Shown here piece by piece: positions 25,429-33,827 of a stretch of DNA of 64,000 nt; the first letter of the stretch is position 1; each line of letters opens with the position of its first letter. Position numbers and translations under genes: made by a program. Under the pieces are notes generated by a model. The model ran no database searches. It worked only from the letters and a program-made list of their open reading frames with translations, and had not been told where the DNA came from. Location of the stretch: the NCBI RefSeq assembly GCF_029960785.1, contig NZ_JASBQE010000015.1:112718-176717 (forward strand), read 5' to 3'. Source of the DNA: Polyangium sp. 15x6 (GTDB taxonomy: Bacteria > Myxococcota_A > Polyangia > Polyangiales > Polyangiaceae).

Positions 25429-26829
25429 CCGCCGCTCCACGGAGAGCTTGAACCCCTTCGAGGGCGTGATCGTGATCCCCCGGATCTCGGCCTGCACCAC
25501 CGATCCCGGCGCGATCCGGAGCTCCGTGCGTTCGAGGATCCGCGCGAGCACGATCCGCATTTCGACGCCCGCGAACGCCATGCCGAGGCAGGTCCGCCTG
25601 CCGCCGCCGAACGGGAAAAAATGATTCGTCGGGGCCGCGCCGGCCTCGAGGAACCGTTCGGGTCGGTAACGCATCGGATCACCCCACGTATCCGTGCGCC
25701 GGTGCGCGAGGGCGGTGCACGCCCAGACGATCGTATCCGGCGGGATGTCGTAATCGCGGATCTTCATGGGCTTCTTGAGATGGCGCCCCACCGCCGGCGC
25801 GATCGGCGAGATCCGCATCGCCTCTTTGATGCACGCGTCGAGATAGACGAGCTCACCCGCGCGCGTCGGATCGAAGGGTTCGTCGCCGAAGACGCGCTTC
25901 ATCTCGGCGCGGATCTCGGAGAGCACCTCCGGCCGCGAGAGCACGTGATAAAGCGTCCAGGAGAGCGTGTTCGCCGTGGTCTCGTGGCCGCCGACGAGCA
26001 GGGTGACGAGCTCGTCTTGCACCTGCTCCATGGCCATGGGCTCGCCGTCGTCGTAGCGGGCCTCGGCGAGGAGCGCGAGCACGTCGGAGCGCCCCTTCGT
26101 GCCCTCCTTGCGGCAACGCTCCACGTCCTCGCGCAGGTATTCGAGGACCTCGGCCTTGGCCGCGCCCCATTTCTCCCACGGGAGCAAAGGCCGCCGCGGC
26201 ACAGGGCCGCCCGCGAGGCGACGGCGCACGACCGTGTCGAGCATGGCGCGCACGCGGTTCGCATTGAGGAGCGCCGAGGCGAAAAAAAGCGCAGGGGTCA
26301 TCGAGCCGTTCAGCCACGTGAGCAGCGGGCCGCGAATCCGAGCCGCACGAAAGTCGTCACCGGCGCCGAACACGCAGCGGAGGATGACGTCGAGCGTGAT
26401 GTCCTGGAGCTCGCCGTGGATCGCGAGCTCGGCGCCGGACGTCCAGCGGTCCACGGCCTTGTCCGCGGCCGCGCACATCGAGGCGGCATAACTGCGCAGC
26501 CGCTCGCCGTGCAGGTGCGGCATCATGAGCTGGCGCTCGCGGTGGTGCCGATCGCCGTCGAGGAAGAGCAGCGAGTTCTCGCCGATGTTCATCGGGAACG
26601 ACGTGAGCCCTTGGGCGTAATCGTCGGGCTTGAGCGCGAAGATCTGCCGCACGACCACGGGATCGCTGCTGACCACGCGCGGCGGGTCGCCGGGCAAACG
26701 TAACGTGAAGACGTCGCCGTAGCGGCGGACGCATTCTTCGAGATAGGCGTAAGGGTCACGGCCGAAGCGCATCGCCTGGAGGAAAGGCGGCTCCGCGGGC
26801 CCAGGGGGAAGCGGTGAGCGCGTCTGCAT
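25408..26829 (-). CDS. Cytochrome P450
   Basis: This 473-residue protein has all P450 hallmarks: I-helix GGHETTANTLSW, ExxR in KEAMRISP, PERF in RYRPERFLE, and the heme loop FFPFGGGRRTCLGMAFAG with the axial Cys near residue 425. The length and HETTA motif resemble class II/CYP102-CYP110-type fatty-acid or terpene oxidases. No CYP51 signature is seen. No ferredoxin or reductase is adjacent, so redox partners come from elsewhere. No N-terminal anchor. A TACCAT box (26838-26843) lies 8 nt before the ATG with no Shine-Dalgarno sequence. Confidence 0.95.
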   Translation of the reverse strand: MQTRSPLPPGPAEPPFLQAMRFGRDPYAYLEECVRRYGDVFTLRLPGDPPRVVSSDPVVVRQIFALKPDDYAQGLTSFPMNIGENSLLFLDGDRHHRERQLMMPHLHGERLRSYAASMCAAADKAVDRWTSGAELAIHGELQDITLDVILRCVFGAGDDFRAARIRGPLLTWLNGSMTPALFFASALLNANRVRAMLDTVVRRRLAGGPVPRRPLLPWEKWGAAKAEVLEYLREDVERCRKEGTKGRSDVLALLAEARYDDGEPMAMEQVQDELVTLLVGGHETTANTLSWTLYHVLSRPEVLSEIRAEMKRVFGDEPFDPTRAGELVYLDACIKEAMRISPIAPAVGRHLKKPMKIRDYDIPPDTIVWACTALAHRRTDTWGDPMRYRPERFLEAGAAPTNHFFPFGGGRRTCLGMAFAGVEMRIVLARILERTELRIAPGSVVQAEIRGITITPSKGFKLSVERRLPSRSS

Positions 26830-26837
26830 AGGGGTGT

Positions 26838-26843
26838 ATGGTA
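26838..26843 (-). promoter_or_regulatory. -10-like hexamer giving a probable short-leader start of the P450 gene
   Basis: TACCAT on the minus strand is 8 nt from the P450 ATG. The -35 region is weak. Confidence 0.3.
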
Positions 26844-26942
26844 GCCGAAGAGCTCGCTGTCGTCGCGGCGGGGTCTTCGATGTGGAGGCCTCACGCTTCC
26901 CCTTCCCCCTGCGCTCGCCTTCGCGTTATCCTCGGCGCCCGC

Positions 26943-28916
26943 ATGGCGTCCGCTGCTCTCGCCGATCCCTTCGCCTGGGTGGGCCAAACCATCGACGGCA
27001 AGTTCCGCGTCGAGGCGGTCGTCGGCGAGGGCGGGTTCGGCATCGTGTACCGCGCCCTGCACCTCGGGCTCGGCGAGCCGGTCGCCGTCAAGTGCCTCAA
27101 GATTCCCCCAACACTCGCCCCGGACGAACGTGAACGTTTCCAGCAGAGCTTCCTCGAAGAGGGGCGCCTGCTCCGGAAGCTCTCGCGCGCGACGCCCTCG
27201 GTCGTGCAGGCCCTCGACGTCGGCGCGGCCGTCGCGCCGAGCGGCGTCTGGGCGCCGTATCTCGTGCTCGAATGGCTCCACGGCGAGACGCTCGAAGCAT
27301 TCCTCGCGCGCCGGAACGACGAAAAAAAGGGCGGAATGCCCCTCGCCGACGCGGCCGCGCTCCTCGAACCCGCGGCGCTCGCGCTCGCCGCGGCGCACGA
27401 CGAGGGCATCGCGCATCGAGACATCAAGCCCGCGAACCTCTTCCTGACCGACGCGGGCATCGTGGGGGGCGCAACCCCCCACACCCCCGCCGGCGTGCAC
27501 ACGATGAAGGTGCTCGATTTCGGCATCGCCAAGGTCATCGCGGACAATGCCTCGATCACCCGCGCGATGGAGCAGACCGGGCACGCGCCGTCGATCTTCA
27601 CGCCTTTTTATGGCGCGCCCGAACAGTTCAATCGGAGGTTCGGCGCGACCGGGCCGTGGACCGACGTGTATGCGCTCGCGCTCGTGCTCGTCGAGCTCTG
27701 CTCGGGCAAGAGCGCGCTCGTCGGCGACGACGTGACGCAGCTCTACATCGCCACGACCGACGTCTCGCTGAGGCCGACGCCCCGCACCCATGGCGTACGC
27801 ACGAGCCACGCCGTCGAGGCCGTCTTTCAGAAGGCGCTCGCAATCGAGCCGCGCGGCCGATACACCTCGGCGCGCCTGTTCTGGGATGCGCTGCGCGAGG
27901 CGCTCCCCTCGCCCATCGAGGCCGACGCGCCGGGCACGACCGTGGTCCGCGAAGTCAGCCACGATTCGCTCACGCCCTCGCCCCAGATCACCGAGGCGCG
28001 CACGAGCAAACCCGCCTCGTCGCGGCGCTCTCTCTTCGCGGCGATCGGCGCGTTCACGTTCGTCGCGGCCGCCCTCGCGGCATCCGTGGTGATCAAGAAT
28101 CGAGGCGAGATCGAGCCCATGCCGACGGTCTCCCGCATGGGCCCCGAGTTTGGCCACGTGGAGCTCCCGAGCCCGACGGCGGAGATGATCCTCGTGCCCG
28201 CGGGCAGCTTCACGATGGGGCACGCGAAGGAAGGGAAAACCGAAAGACCAGCGCACGCCGTGACGATCTCGAAGCCGTTTTACCTCGACCGCACCGAGGT
28301 GACGGCGGAGGAATACGCGCGCTGCGTGGCCGCGGAGAAATGCACGCGGAGCGGCGTGCACGGGCCGGGCGTGGACGAGGCCGAGGCCACGAAGTTCGCG
28401 ACGTTCTGCACGGAGCCCGATCCGGCGAAGGCGCGCCACCCCATCAATTGCATCGACCAGGGGCAAGCGGCGAAGCTCTGCGCGTTCCTCGGCAAACGAT
28501 TGCCCACGGAGGCCGAATGGGAGTACGCCGCGCGTGGCAAGGACGAGCGTCTCTATCCCTGGGGCGAGGAGCACGCCACGTGCACGCTCGGCAATTTCTC
28601 GCGCGCGGCGGGCCAGTGCCCAGGGCGTGCAAAAGGCACGATGCCCGTGGGCTCGTTCCCGGATCACGCGAGCCCCTTCGGCGCGCTCGACATGGCCGGG
28701 AACGTCTGGGAATGGGTCGCGGACGCCTTCGATCCGGGCGCCTACACGAAAGCCGAGCGCAAGGACCCGCTCGTCGCCGCGGGCGCGAAGGGCGTGATCC
28801 GCGGCGGCTCCTGGGATTTCGCGTCGAGCGCCGCGAAGAGCACGACACGGTACGCATTCGACCGCGCCACGGGCCACGTCAGCACGGGCGTGCGCTGCGC
28901 GAAGACCGCAGACTGA
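26943..28916 (+). CDS. Ser/Thr protein kinase fused to a formylglycine-generating-enzyme (SUMF1) domain
   Basis: About 657 residues from ATG 26943 (MASAALADPFAWVGQ); an ATG at 26838 is possible but its extra residues resemble no kinase. Residues 15-290 form a Pkn2-type kinase with GEGGFGIVYRA, VAVKCLK, HRDIKPANLF, LDFGIAK and GAPEQF. A single transmembrane segment near 362-382 (LFAAIGAFTFVAAALAASVV) separates it from an exported FGE-sulfatase domain (405-655; MILVPAGSFTMGHAKEG, GKRLPTEAEWEYAARG, AGNVWEWVADAF, IRGGSWDF). Myxobacteria have many such receptors; the FGE part is usually thought to bind ligand or act on an unknown substrate. Confidence 0.93.
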   Translation: MASAALADPFAWVGQTIDGKFRVEAVVGEGGFGIVYRALHLGLGEPVAVKCLKIPPTLAPDERERFQQSFLEEGRLLRKLSRATPSVVQALDVGAAVAPSGVWAPYLVLEWLHGETLEAFLARRNDEKKGGMPLADAAALLEPAALALAAAHDEGIAHRDIKPANLFLTDAGIVGGATPHTPAGVHTMKVLDFGIAKVIADNASITRAMEQTGHAPSIFTPFYGAPEQFNRRFGATGPWTDVYALALVLVELCSGKSALVGDDVTQLYIATTDVSLRPTPRTHGVRTSHAVEAVFQKALAIEPRGRYTSARLFWDALREALPSPIEADAPGTTVVREVSHDSLTPSPQITEARTSKPASSRRSLFAAIGAFTFVAAALAASVVIKNRGEIEPMPTVSRMGPEFGHVELPSPTAEMILVPAGSFTMGHAKEGKTERPAHAVTISKPFYLDRTEVTAEEYARCVAAEKCTRSGVHGPGVDEAEATKFATFCTEPDPAKARHPINCIDQGQAAKLCAFLGKRLPTEAEWEYAARGKDERLYPWGEEHATCTLGNFSRAAGQCPGRAKGTMPVGSFPDHASPFGALDMAGNVWEWVADAFDPGAYTKAERKDPLVAAGAKGVIRGGSWDFASSAAKSTTRYAFDRATGHVSTGVRCAKTAD

Positions 28917-29032
28917 AGCGGTCGATCTTTCGGCACGGCTGCCAACGTGTTGGAGAGCTGCCCACGCATTGGAGGTATCCTTGCGCCGTTTCCCTTTCGC
29001 ACCTACGAGAAGAAGCGAAAGAGGAGGCGAAC

Positions 29033-29626
29033 ATGGCCATCATTCCGGCGAAGTACACGGCGAAGGATTATTCGGCGCTCAAGGGCCTGCAGGGCATCAC
29101 CGACGATCAGGTCGCCGTCCACCTCACGCTTTACAATGGGTACGTCACGCGCTCGAACAAGCTGAACGAGACGCTCGCGTCGATGGTCGCCGAGAACAAG
29201 GCGAGCACGTTCGAATACAACGAGCTGAAGCGCCGCGCAGGCTGGGAGATCAACGGCGTCCTGCTCCACGAGTATTACTTCGACAACCTCACGGCGAAGG
29301 CGACGGACGGCAAGGACTCGCGGTTCGCCGAGGCCATCGCGCGCCAGTACGGCAGCCTCGACGACTGGAAGAAGGACTTCCTCGGCGTCGCCAAGATGCC
29401 AGGCGTCGGCTGGGCCATCACGTATTTCGATCCCACGCGCGGTCAGTTCGACAATTACTGGATCGACCGCCACGACGTCGGTCACCCCGCAGGCCACCGC
29501 CCAATCGTGGTGCTCGACCTCTGGGAGCACGCGTGGAGCGCGTACCTCAAGCCCACCGAGCGCGCGAAGTACCTCGAGGACTTCTTCGGGAACGTGAACT
29601 GGAACGTCGTCGACGGGCGGCTCTGA
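29033..29626 (+). CDS. sodB: Fe/Mn superoxide dismutase
   Basis: This 197-residue cytoplasmic enzyme dismutates superoxide. Metal ligands are visible in VAVHLTLYNGYV, LLHEYYFDNL and VVLDLWEHAWSAYL. The first helix has HLTLYNGYV instead of the usual HHxxHHxxYV, with one residue fewer between the ligand His and the Tyr; this is seen in a deltaproteobacterial/clostridial SOD branch. The gateway Tyr appears conserved. GAGGAGG precedes ATG 29033. A hairpin repeat begins 10 nt after the stop. Confidence 0.93.
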   Translation: MAIIPAKYTAKDYSALKGLQGITDDQVAVHLTLYNGYVTRSNKLNETLASMVAENKASTFEYNELKRRAGWEINGVLLHEYYFDNLTAKATDGKDSRFAEAIARQYGSLDDWKKDFLGVAKMPGVGWAITYFDPTRGQFDNYWIDRHDVGHPAGHRPIVVLDLWEHAWSAYLKPTERAKYLEDFFGNVNWNVVDGRL

Positions 29627-29636
29627 TGGCGTAGCG

Positions 29637-29739
29637 CCGGGGTTTCACCCCGGGCCCCGACCAGGGGCTGTCCGCCCCTGGACCCGGACCAGCGCAAGCG
29701 CTGGACTGTGGGTGCATCGGCCGCGATGCGGCCGATGCA
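29637..29739. repeat. Four-hairpin dispersed element, copy A
   Basis: Four stem-loops follow each other: CCGGGGT/ACCCCGG (29637-29653), CAGGGGC/GCCCCTG with loop TGTCC (29662-29680), CCAGCGC-AA-GCGCTGG (29689-29704) and a 12-bp TGCATCGGCCGC stem with loop GAT (29713-29739). The same architecture recurs at 47.1, 52.4 and 61.7 kb. It lies between convergent genes. No T-tract follows, so a simple terminator is not certain. Confidence 0.85.
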
Positions 29740-29748
29740 AGGATATCT

Positions 29749-29835
29749 CTCAGAGGGTGTTTCACAGGCGTCGCGAGCGGCTCGAGGCCGACCGACGCAT
29801 CGAGCCGCGCAGCAGCCTGTGGAACACCCTCTCAG
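29749..29835. repeat. Long nested inverted repeat
   Basis: A 21-bp arm (29749-29769) pairs with 29815-29835 with two mismatches, and a 9-bp inner stem GCGGCTCGA (29777-29785) pairs with 29800-29808. It reaches into the last codons of the minus-strand lipoprotein gene and is probably a shared terminator or a stable RNA structure. Confidence 0.65.
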
Positions 29836-30296
29836 GGCTCGGCCGGGGGCAAACCCACGCGGAGCATGGCCTTGTTCGGCACCGTCTCCACGAGGCCGAC
29901 CCAGACCCCCGTCGCCTGCTGATAACACACCTTCCCGCCCGGCAATTCGCGCCCGAGGCTGACGTCTTTCGTCTCGCTCCCGTGTCGCACCGTGACCCGC
30001 GCCATCGCGAGGTTCCGATCCGCGGCGACGGGCGTGTATTTGACCTCCCGCACCGTGACCTCCACGCCTTGCTCGAAGGCGAAGGCCTTGTTCACATCGA
30101 CGGCCACGCCAGCGAGCGGCGCCTTGCCCGGATCCTTTGCAGGGCCGAGCCAGCGTACGTTCTGCACGACGGGCGGCTGCGGGCCCTCGCATTGCATCGA
30201 CGCCTGCGTAGGCGCGTCCGGGCCGTCCAGCGTGGCCTCCGAGGCCCCGCATCCGAGGAGACCGATCCCGAGCATTGCCGCGAAAAACCCCCGCAT
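29832..30296 (-). CDS. Hypothetical lipoprotein
   Basis: This 154-residue protein starts MRGFFAAMLGIGLLGCGASE, a short signal peptide with lipobox LLGC. GGAGGA lies 5 nt before ATG 30296, so this start is preferred over ATG 30317. The mature part has a beta-sandwich-like pattern (VVQNVRWLGP, VEVTVREVKYTPV, MARVTVRHGSETKDV) and one further Cys pair (QCEG, KVCYQ). No family recognised. It starts 27 nt after the phosphotransferase gene stop on the same strand. Confidence 0.72.
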   Translation of the reverse strand: MRGFFAAMLGIGLLGCGASEATLDGPDAPTQASMQCEGPQPPVVQNVRWLGPAKDPGKAPLAGVAVDVNKAFAFEQGVEVTVREVKYTPVAADRNLAMARVTVRHGSETKDVSLGRELPGGKVCYQQATGVWVGLVETVPNKAMLRVGLPPAEP

Positions 30297-30322
30297 GATG
30301 TTCCTCCGTGCTCCCATGGTGA

Positions 30323-31402
30323 CTAGCCCGCGCGAACCCCGGCGATGTTGCATCCGAGATCGGCCAGCGCAAAGACCGCGGCCCCGAAAGCGCCCGCGCT
30401 CTCCGAGCTCGCGTTGCCTTGCAGGCTGCGCTTGTAGACGCCCTGCGCGATCGCCGCCAACCGAAAAATGCCGAACGCCATGAAATAAGGCCAGTCCTCG
30501 ATCTCGCCCCGGCCCGTGAGCTTGCAATACGCCTCGACGAGCCCCTTCTCGTCGGGAATGCCGAGCGCCCCGAAATCCGCACCGACGAGGCTGCCACGCC
30601 CCGGGAGCGCGAGGTGATACCCCATGCAGAGATACGCGAGGTCACTCACCGGATGCCCGAGCGTCGAGAGCTCCCAGTCGATGATCGCGAGCGCGCGAGG
30701 CTCGTTCGCCGCAAAGATCACGTTGTCGATGCGGTAATCGCCATGGACGAGCGTGGTCTCGTCGTGCCTCGGCGCGCTCTTTCCGAGGAAGGCCATGAGC
30801 GCCTCCATCGCGGGCACGTCGCCCGTGCGCGAAGCCTCGTACTGGCGCGACCAGCGCTGCACCTGGCGCGGGACGAACCCGCCGATCTTGCCATAATCGC
30901 CGAGGCCCACAGCCGCGTAATCCACGCGGTGGAGGGCGGCGAGGGCGCGGACGAGGTCGTCGTAGATCGCGCGGCGTTCGTCCGGGCCGCTCGTCCCCGG
31001 GAGCTGGGGATCCCAGAAGATCCTGCCCGGGACGTGGCGCATGACGAAAAACGGCGTGCCGATCACGGCCGGATCCTCGCAGAGCGAAAGGGCCTCGGGC
31101 ACGGGTACGTCCGAGCCGCCGAGCGCGCGCATCACGCGGTATTCGCGCTCGACCGCGTGCGCCGAGGGCAGGAGCTCCCCCGGCGGCTTCTTGCGCAGGA
31201 CGAGCTCGATGTCGCCGTCGGGTCCCGAAAAGCCGATCCAGTACGTCGGGTTCGACTGACCGCCCTGGAACTGGAGCGCGGTGACCGCGCCTCCGCCGCG
31301 GCACGCCTCGACGTTCGCCGCGAGCCAGCGCGCGAGCGAGGGCTCGTCGATGCGGTGGGCTTCACGCGGAGGGCGGGCGCTCTTCGGCGGCACGAGGGGC
31401 AT
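30323..31402 (-). CDS. APH/ACAD10-like phosphotransferase
   Basis: This 359-residue protein kinase-like-fold enzyme has the Brenner motif LVHGDYRIDNVIF and the Mg-binding IIDWELSTLG, plus FQGGQSNPTYWI as its nucleotide loop. The sequence resembles ACAD10/ACAD11-type kinases, which phosphorylate 4-hydroxyacyl-CoA intermediates, more than aminoglycoside kinases. It is cytoplasmic. No acyl-CoA dehydrogenase is adjacent. ATG 31402 is preceded by a TATAAG box 9 nt upstream. The frame is open further upstream, but only with low-complexity Ser/Arg residues. Confidence 0.88.
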   Translation of the reverse strand: MPLVPPKSARPPREAHRIDEPSLARWLAANVEACRGGGAVTALQFQGGQSNPTYWIGFSGPDGDIELVLRKKPPGELLPSAHAVEREYRVMRALGGSDVPVPEALSLCEDPAVIGTPFFVMRHVPGRIFWDPQLPGTSGPDERRAIYDDLVRALAALHRVDYAAVGLGDYGKIGGFVPRQVQRWSRQYEASRTGDVPAMEALMAFLGKSAPRHDETTLVHGDYRIDNVIFAANEPRALAIIDWELSTLGHPVSDLAYLCMGYHLALPGRGSLVGADFGALGIPDEKGLVEAYCKLTGRGEIEDWPYFMAFGIFRLAAIAQGVYKRSLQGNASSESAGAFGAAVFALADLGCNIAGVRAG

Positions 31403-31454
31403 GGCGAGGGGCTTATAACACGAACGCCCCCGCCGTCGTCGATTGGAAAGAGGC

Positions 31455-32108
31455 TCAGCCGCGGCGGTTCGCCATGAGCTGGGCAAACGCCTCGCGGCTG
31501 CCTTCGAGGACCCGCGCGACGTGCGGCCGCTGGCCGATGCGCTCGACGTACGCGGCGACCTCGGGCGCGTCGGCGAAGACGTCCGCGCCGAACACGCGCT
31601 GGGTGGCCAGCGAGACGAGCGGGTAGTGCACGGCCACCGCGCAGTCGGCGAGGGTGAACGCGGAGCCGGCGACGAACGGATCGAACTTCGCGAGCTGCGA
31701 GAAGGCCCGGATGCCCTTGGCGAGATCGGCCTTGATCGCGGCCTTGGCCTCGTCGGAGATCGAAGCGCCCATGAAGGCGGCGGGGTAGGCGCGCCGCGCG
31801 ACGAGCTCGACGTTGAGCTCGAAGACCTGGATGAGCTCGCGGACCTTGGCGCGGGCGAACGGATCACGTGGATAGAGAGGGTTGTCCGGGTACACCTCTT
31901 CCAGGTACTCGCAGATCACCTGCGACTCGCAGACGACGCCGTGCGGCGTCTCCAGGAAGGGCACGCGTCCCATGGGGGATCGCGCGAGATGCGCGGGGTC
32001 CTGGGAGGGAAAACAGCTCGGATCTTCCTCGTGCGGAATGCCCTTCTCCAGGAGGGCGAGGCGGACCTTGTTGTGGTAATTGCTGATGCGAAAGCCGCAG
32101 AGCTTCAT
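31455..32108 (-). CDS. Glutathione S-transferase family protein
   Basis: This 217-residue protein has an N-terminal thioredoxin-fold domain (MKLCGFRISNYHNKVRLALL, RVPFLETPHGVVCESQVICEYL, with the cis-Pro and the E-S glutathione site) and a helical C-terminal domain from about residue 85 (FTLADCAVAVHYPLV). It probably conjugates or isomerises electrophiles with glutathione or a similar thiol in the cytoplasm. Substrate is unknown. It lies 53 nt downstream of the P-transferase start and 54 nt from the methyltransferase on the same strand. Confidence 0.92.
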   Translation of the reverse strand: MKLCGFRISNYHNKVRLALLEKGIPHEEDPSCFPSQDPAHLARSPMGRVPFLETPHGVVCESQVICEYLEEVYPDNPLYPRDPFARAKVRELIQVFELNVELVARRAYPAAFMGASISDEAKAAIKADLAKGIRAFSQLAKFDPFVAGSAFTLADCAVAVHYPLVSLATQRVFGADVFADAPEVAAYVERIGQRPHVARVLEGSREAFAQLMANRRG

Positions 32109-32162
32109 GCGTCGGATGATGGATCGGATGGGCCTTCCGTGGGAAGGGCCTACCGAGAGCCG

Positions 32163-33827
32163 TCAGGCGGGCGACGCCACGAGGACCTGCGGCAGGGACG
32201 GCGTCGTTTGCACACGCACGAGTCGGAGCCCCGCGGCGTCGAGGATTCGCTCGAAATCGCGGCACGTCCGCTCACGGCCGCCGGTCACGGCAAGGAGGTG
32301 GAGGTCACAGAGTCCACCGCCGGGTCCGTCCTCGTCGAGCACCATTTCCACGATGGCAATGCGGCCGCCTGGTTTCAATGCATCACGCGCGCGGACGAGG
32401 AGGCGGATCGCGTCGGGGTCGTCCCAATCGTGGAGCACGCGCGCGAAGAGCACGACGTCGGTCGAGACGGGCCAGGGTTCGAAAAGGTTCGTCTCAACAA
32501 ACCGAACGGGGACGCTCGGCTCGGCCGCCGCCGGGACGCCCGGGAGTTCGAGCACGAAGACCCGGCTCGAAGGCCACGTCGCGGCGACGAGAGACGCGAG
32601 CGTGCCCGTGCCTCCGCCCGCGTCGACGACGACATCGCCTGCCTGAATGGGCAAACGTGCGACCAGGGGCTCGTAATCGTATCGAGCGTAGCTCTCCAGC
32701 ATGCGATGGTGCGTGCGGCATCGCTCCGGCGAGCGCGCGACCTCGCGGAAGATGTCGTCGGGCCGATGGACCTCGGCGCGTAATGCCCTTGCGAGAGAGG
32801 TCCACCGCTCCCGGAGCGGTCCCGCGTATTCGAGCGCGGCGCCGGCGAGCGTGAGCGGATGATCGGCGCAAAGAAACGCGCCTTTGGGTGTCGCGATGAA
32901 GTCGCCGTCGGATCGCCGCGTGACCACGCCGAGCTCCGCGAGGGCCCGGAGCACACGCCGCATCTTGTCGACGGGCGTCCCGCAACGCTCCGCGAGAGCG
33001 TTTTCCGCGCCGGGCAAACCGTCGAACACGCCGAGCGACACCGCCGCGGCGAGCGTATCCGTCCTCCAGTGCCCCACGAGGTCCCCGGACAGCGCGGCGA
33101 AATCGGTCGCACGAGCGGGCCGGATCTCCACGATCGTGTCGCCTCGCTCGTCGATGACCTCGCGCCCCCCGTCGAATCGCTCGACGCGCGCCTGGCCATT
33201 GTAGAACGGCTCGACCGCCGCGAATCGGCGCGCGTACGTGGCCCGCCCTGCCCTGTCCACGTGCGTCCACCCGGATGCGTCCCGCGCGCGGGCAAACCCC
33301 TTGTGGAACACGTCGAGGTCCACGAACCAGAGGCCATGCAAGAGCGCGCCGTCCGCGCGAACGTGGGTCGAGCGTCCGTCCTCGGCCTGCACCACGGCCG
33401 AGCCCTCGCGGAAATCACCGGCATAACGCCATCGCGTCGCGGAAATCGGACGACCCCCGGGATCGAGGTGGCCGTAGAGCCCGCGATCGTCGCGGAAGGC
33501 GCATCGATCGTGCTGGTAGTTCCCGCACCAGGCGTGACGCTCGTGATAGAGGTCGGTCCCGTCCGGCAGGATATGGTGCCATCCTTCACGCCCGCGCACG
33601 GCGGCTCGCCCCTCGTAAAAGCCGAACGTGCGCTCGAAGCGCCGCGGATATGCGGCCCGTCCACGCACGTCGACGTGAAAGGCCTCGCCCGCGCGGCGCA
33701 CGGGCGCGAGGCCCGGCGCATGGAACGCGAGGACCTCGTCGAACCGCTCGTCGTAAAGGGGCTCGCCGGAGACGACGTGGTGCGTCCCGTCCTCGGCCAC
33801 GCGCGCTCGTTGCCATTCCATGGTCAT
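32163..33827 (-). CDS. WG-repeat region fused to an O-methyltransferase
   Basis: This 554-residue protein begins with six or more WG-like repeats (residues about 5-235; EGWHHILPDGTDLYHERHAW, RGLYGHLDPGGRPISATRW, SGWTHVDRAGRATYARRF). From about 245 it is a class I O-methyltransferase: a dimerisation wHTH (LRALAELGVVTRRSDGDFIA), SAM loop DAGGGTGTLASLV and the HDWDD motif whose His is the usual general base. Fusion with WG repeats is unusual and may provide a binding surface for a large or peptide substrate. Its ATG at 33827 overlaps the stop of the glycosyltransferase-radical SAM gene, so the two are coupled. Confidence 0.87.
   Translation of the reverse strand: MTMEWQRARVAEDGTHHVVSGEPLYDERFDEVLAFHAPGLAPVRRAGEAFHVDVRGRAAYPRRFERTFGFYEGRAAVRGREGWHHILPDGTDLYHERHAWCGNYQHDRCAFRDDRGLYGHLDPGGRPISATRWRYAGDFREGSAVVQAEDGRSTHVRADGALLHGLWFVDLDVFHKGFARARDASGWTHVDRAGRATYARRFAAVEPFYNGQARVERFDGGREVIDERGDTIVEIRPARATDFAALSGDLVGHWRTDTLAAAVSLGVFDGLPGAENALAERCGTPVDKMRRVLRALAELGVVTRRSDGDFIATPKGAFLCADHPLTLAGAALEYAGPLRERWTSLARALRAEVHRPDDIFREVARSPERCRTHHRMLESYARYDYEPLVARLPIQAGDVVVDAGGGTGTLASLVAATWPSSRVFVLELPGVPAAAEPSVPVRFVETNLFEPWPVSTDVVLFARVLHDWDDPDAIRLLVRARDALKPGGRIAIVEMVLDEDGPGGGLCDLHLLAVTGGRERTCRDFERILDAAGLRLVRVQTTPSLPQVLVASPA

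Noticed and set aside
25408..26829. CYP51 sterol 14-demethylase linked to the sterol genes
   Set aside because: The I-helix is GGHETTANTLSW, a general P450 form, and CYP51-specific blocks are not seen. The gene is also 14 kb from the sterol operon.
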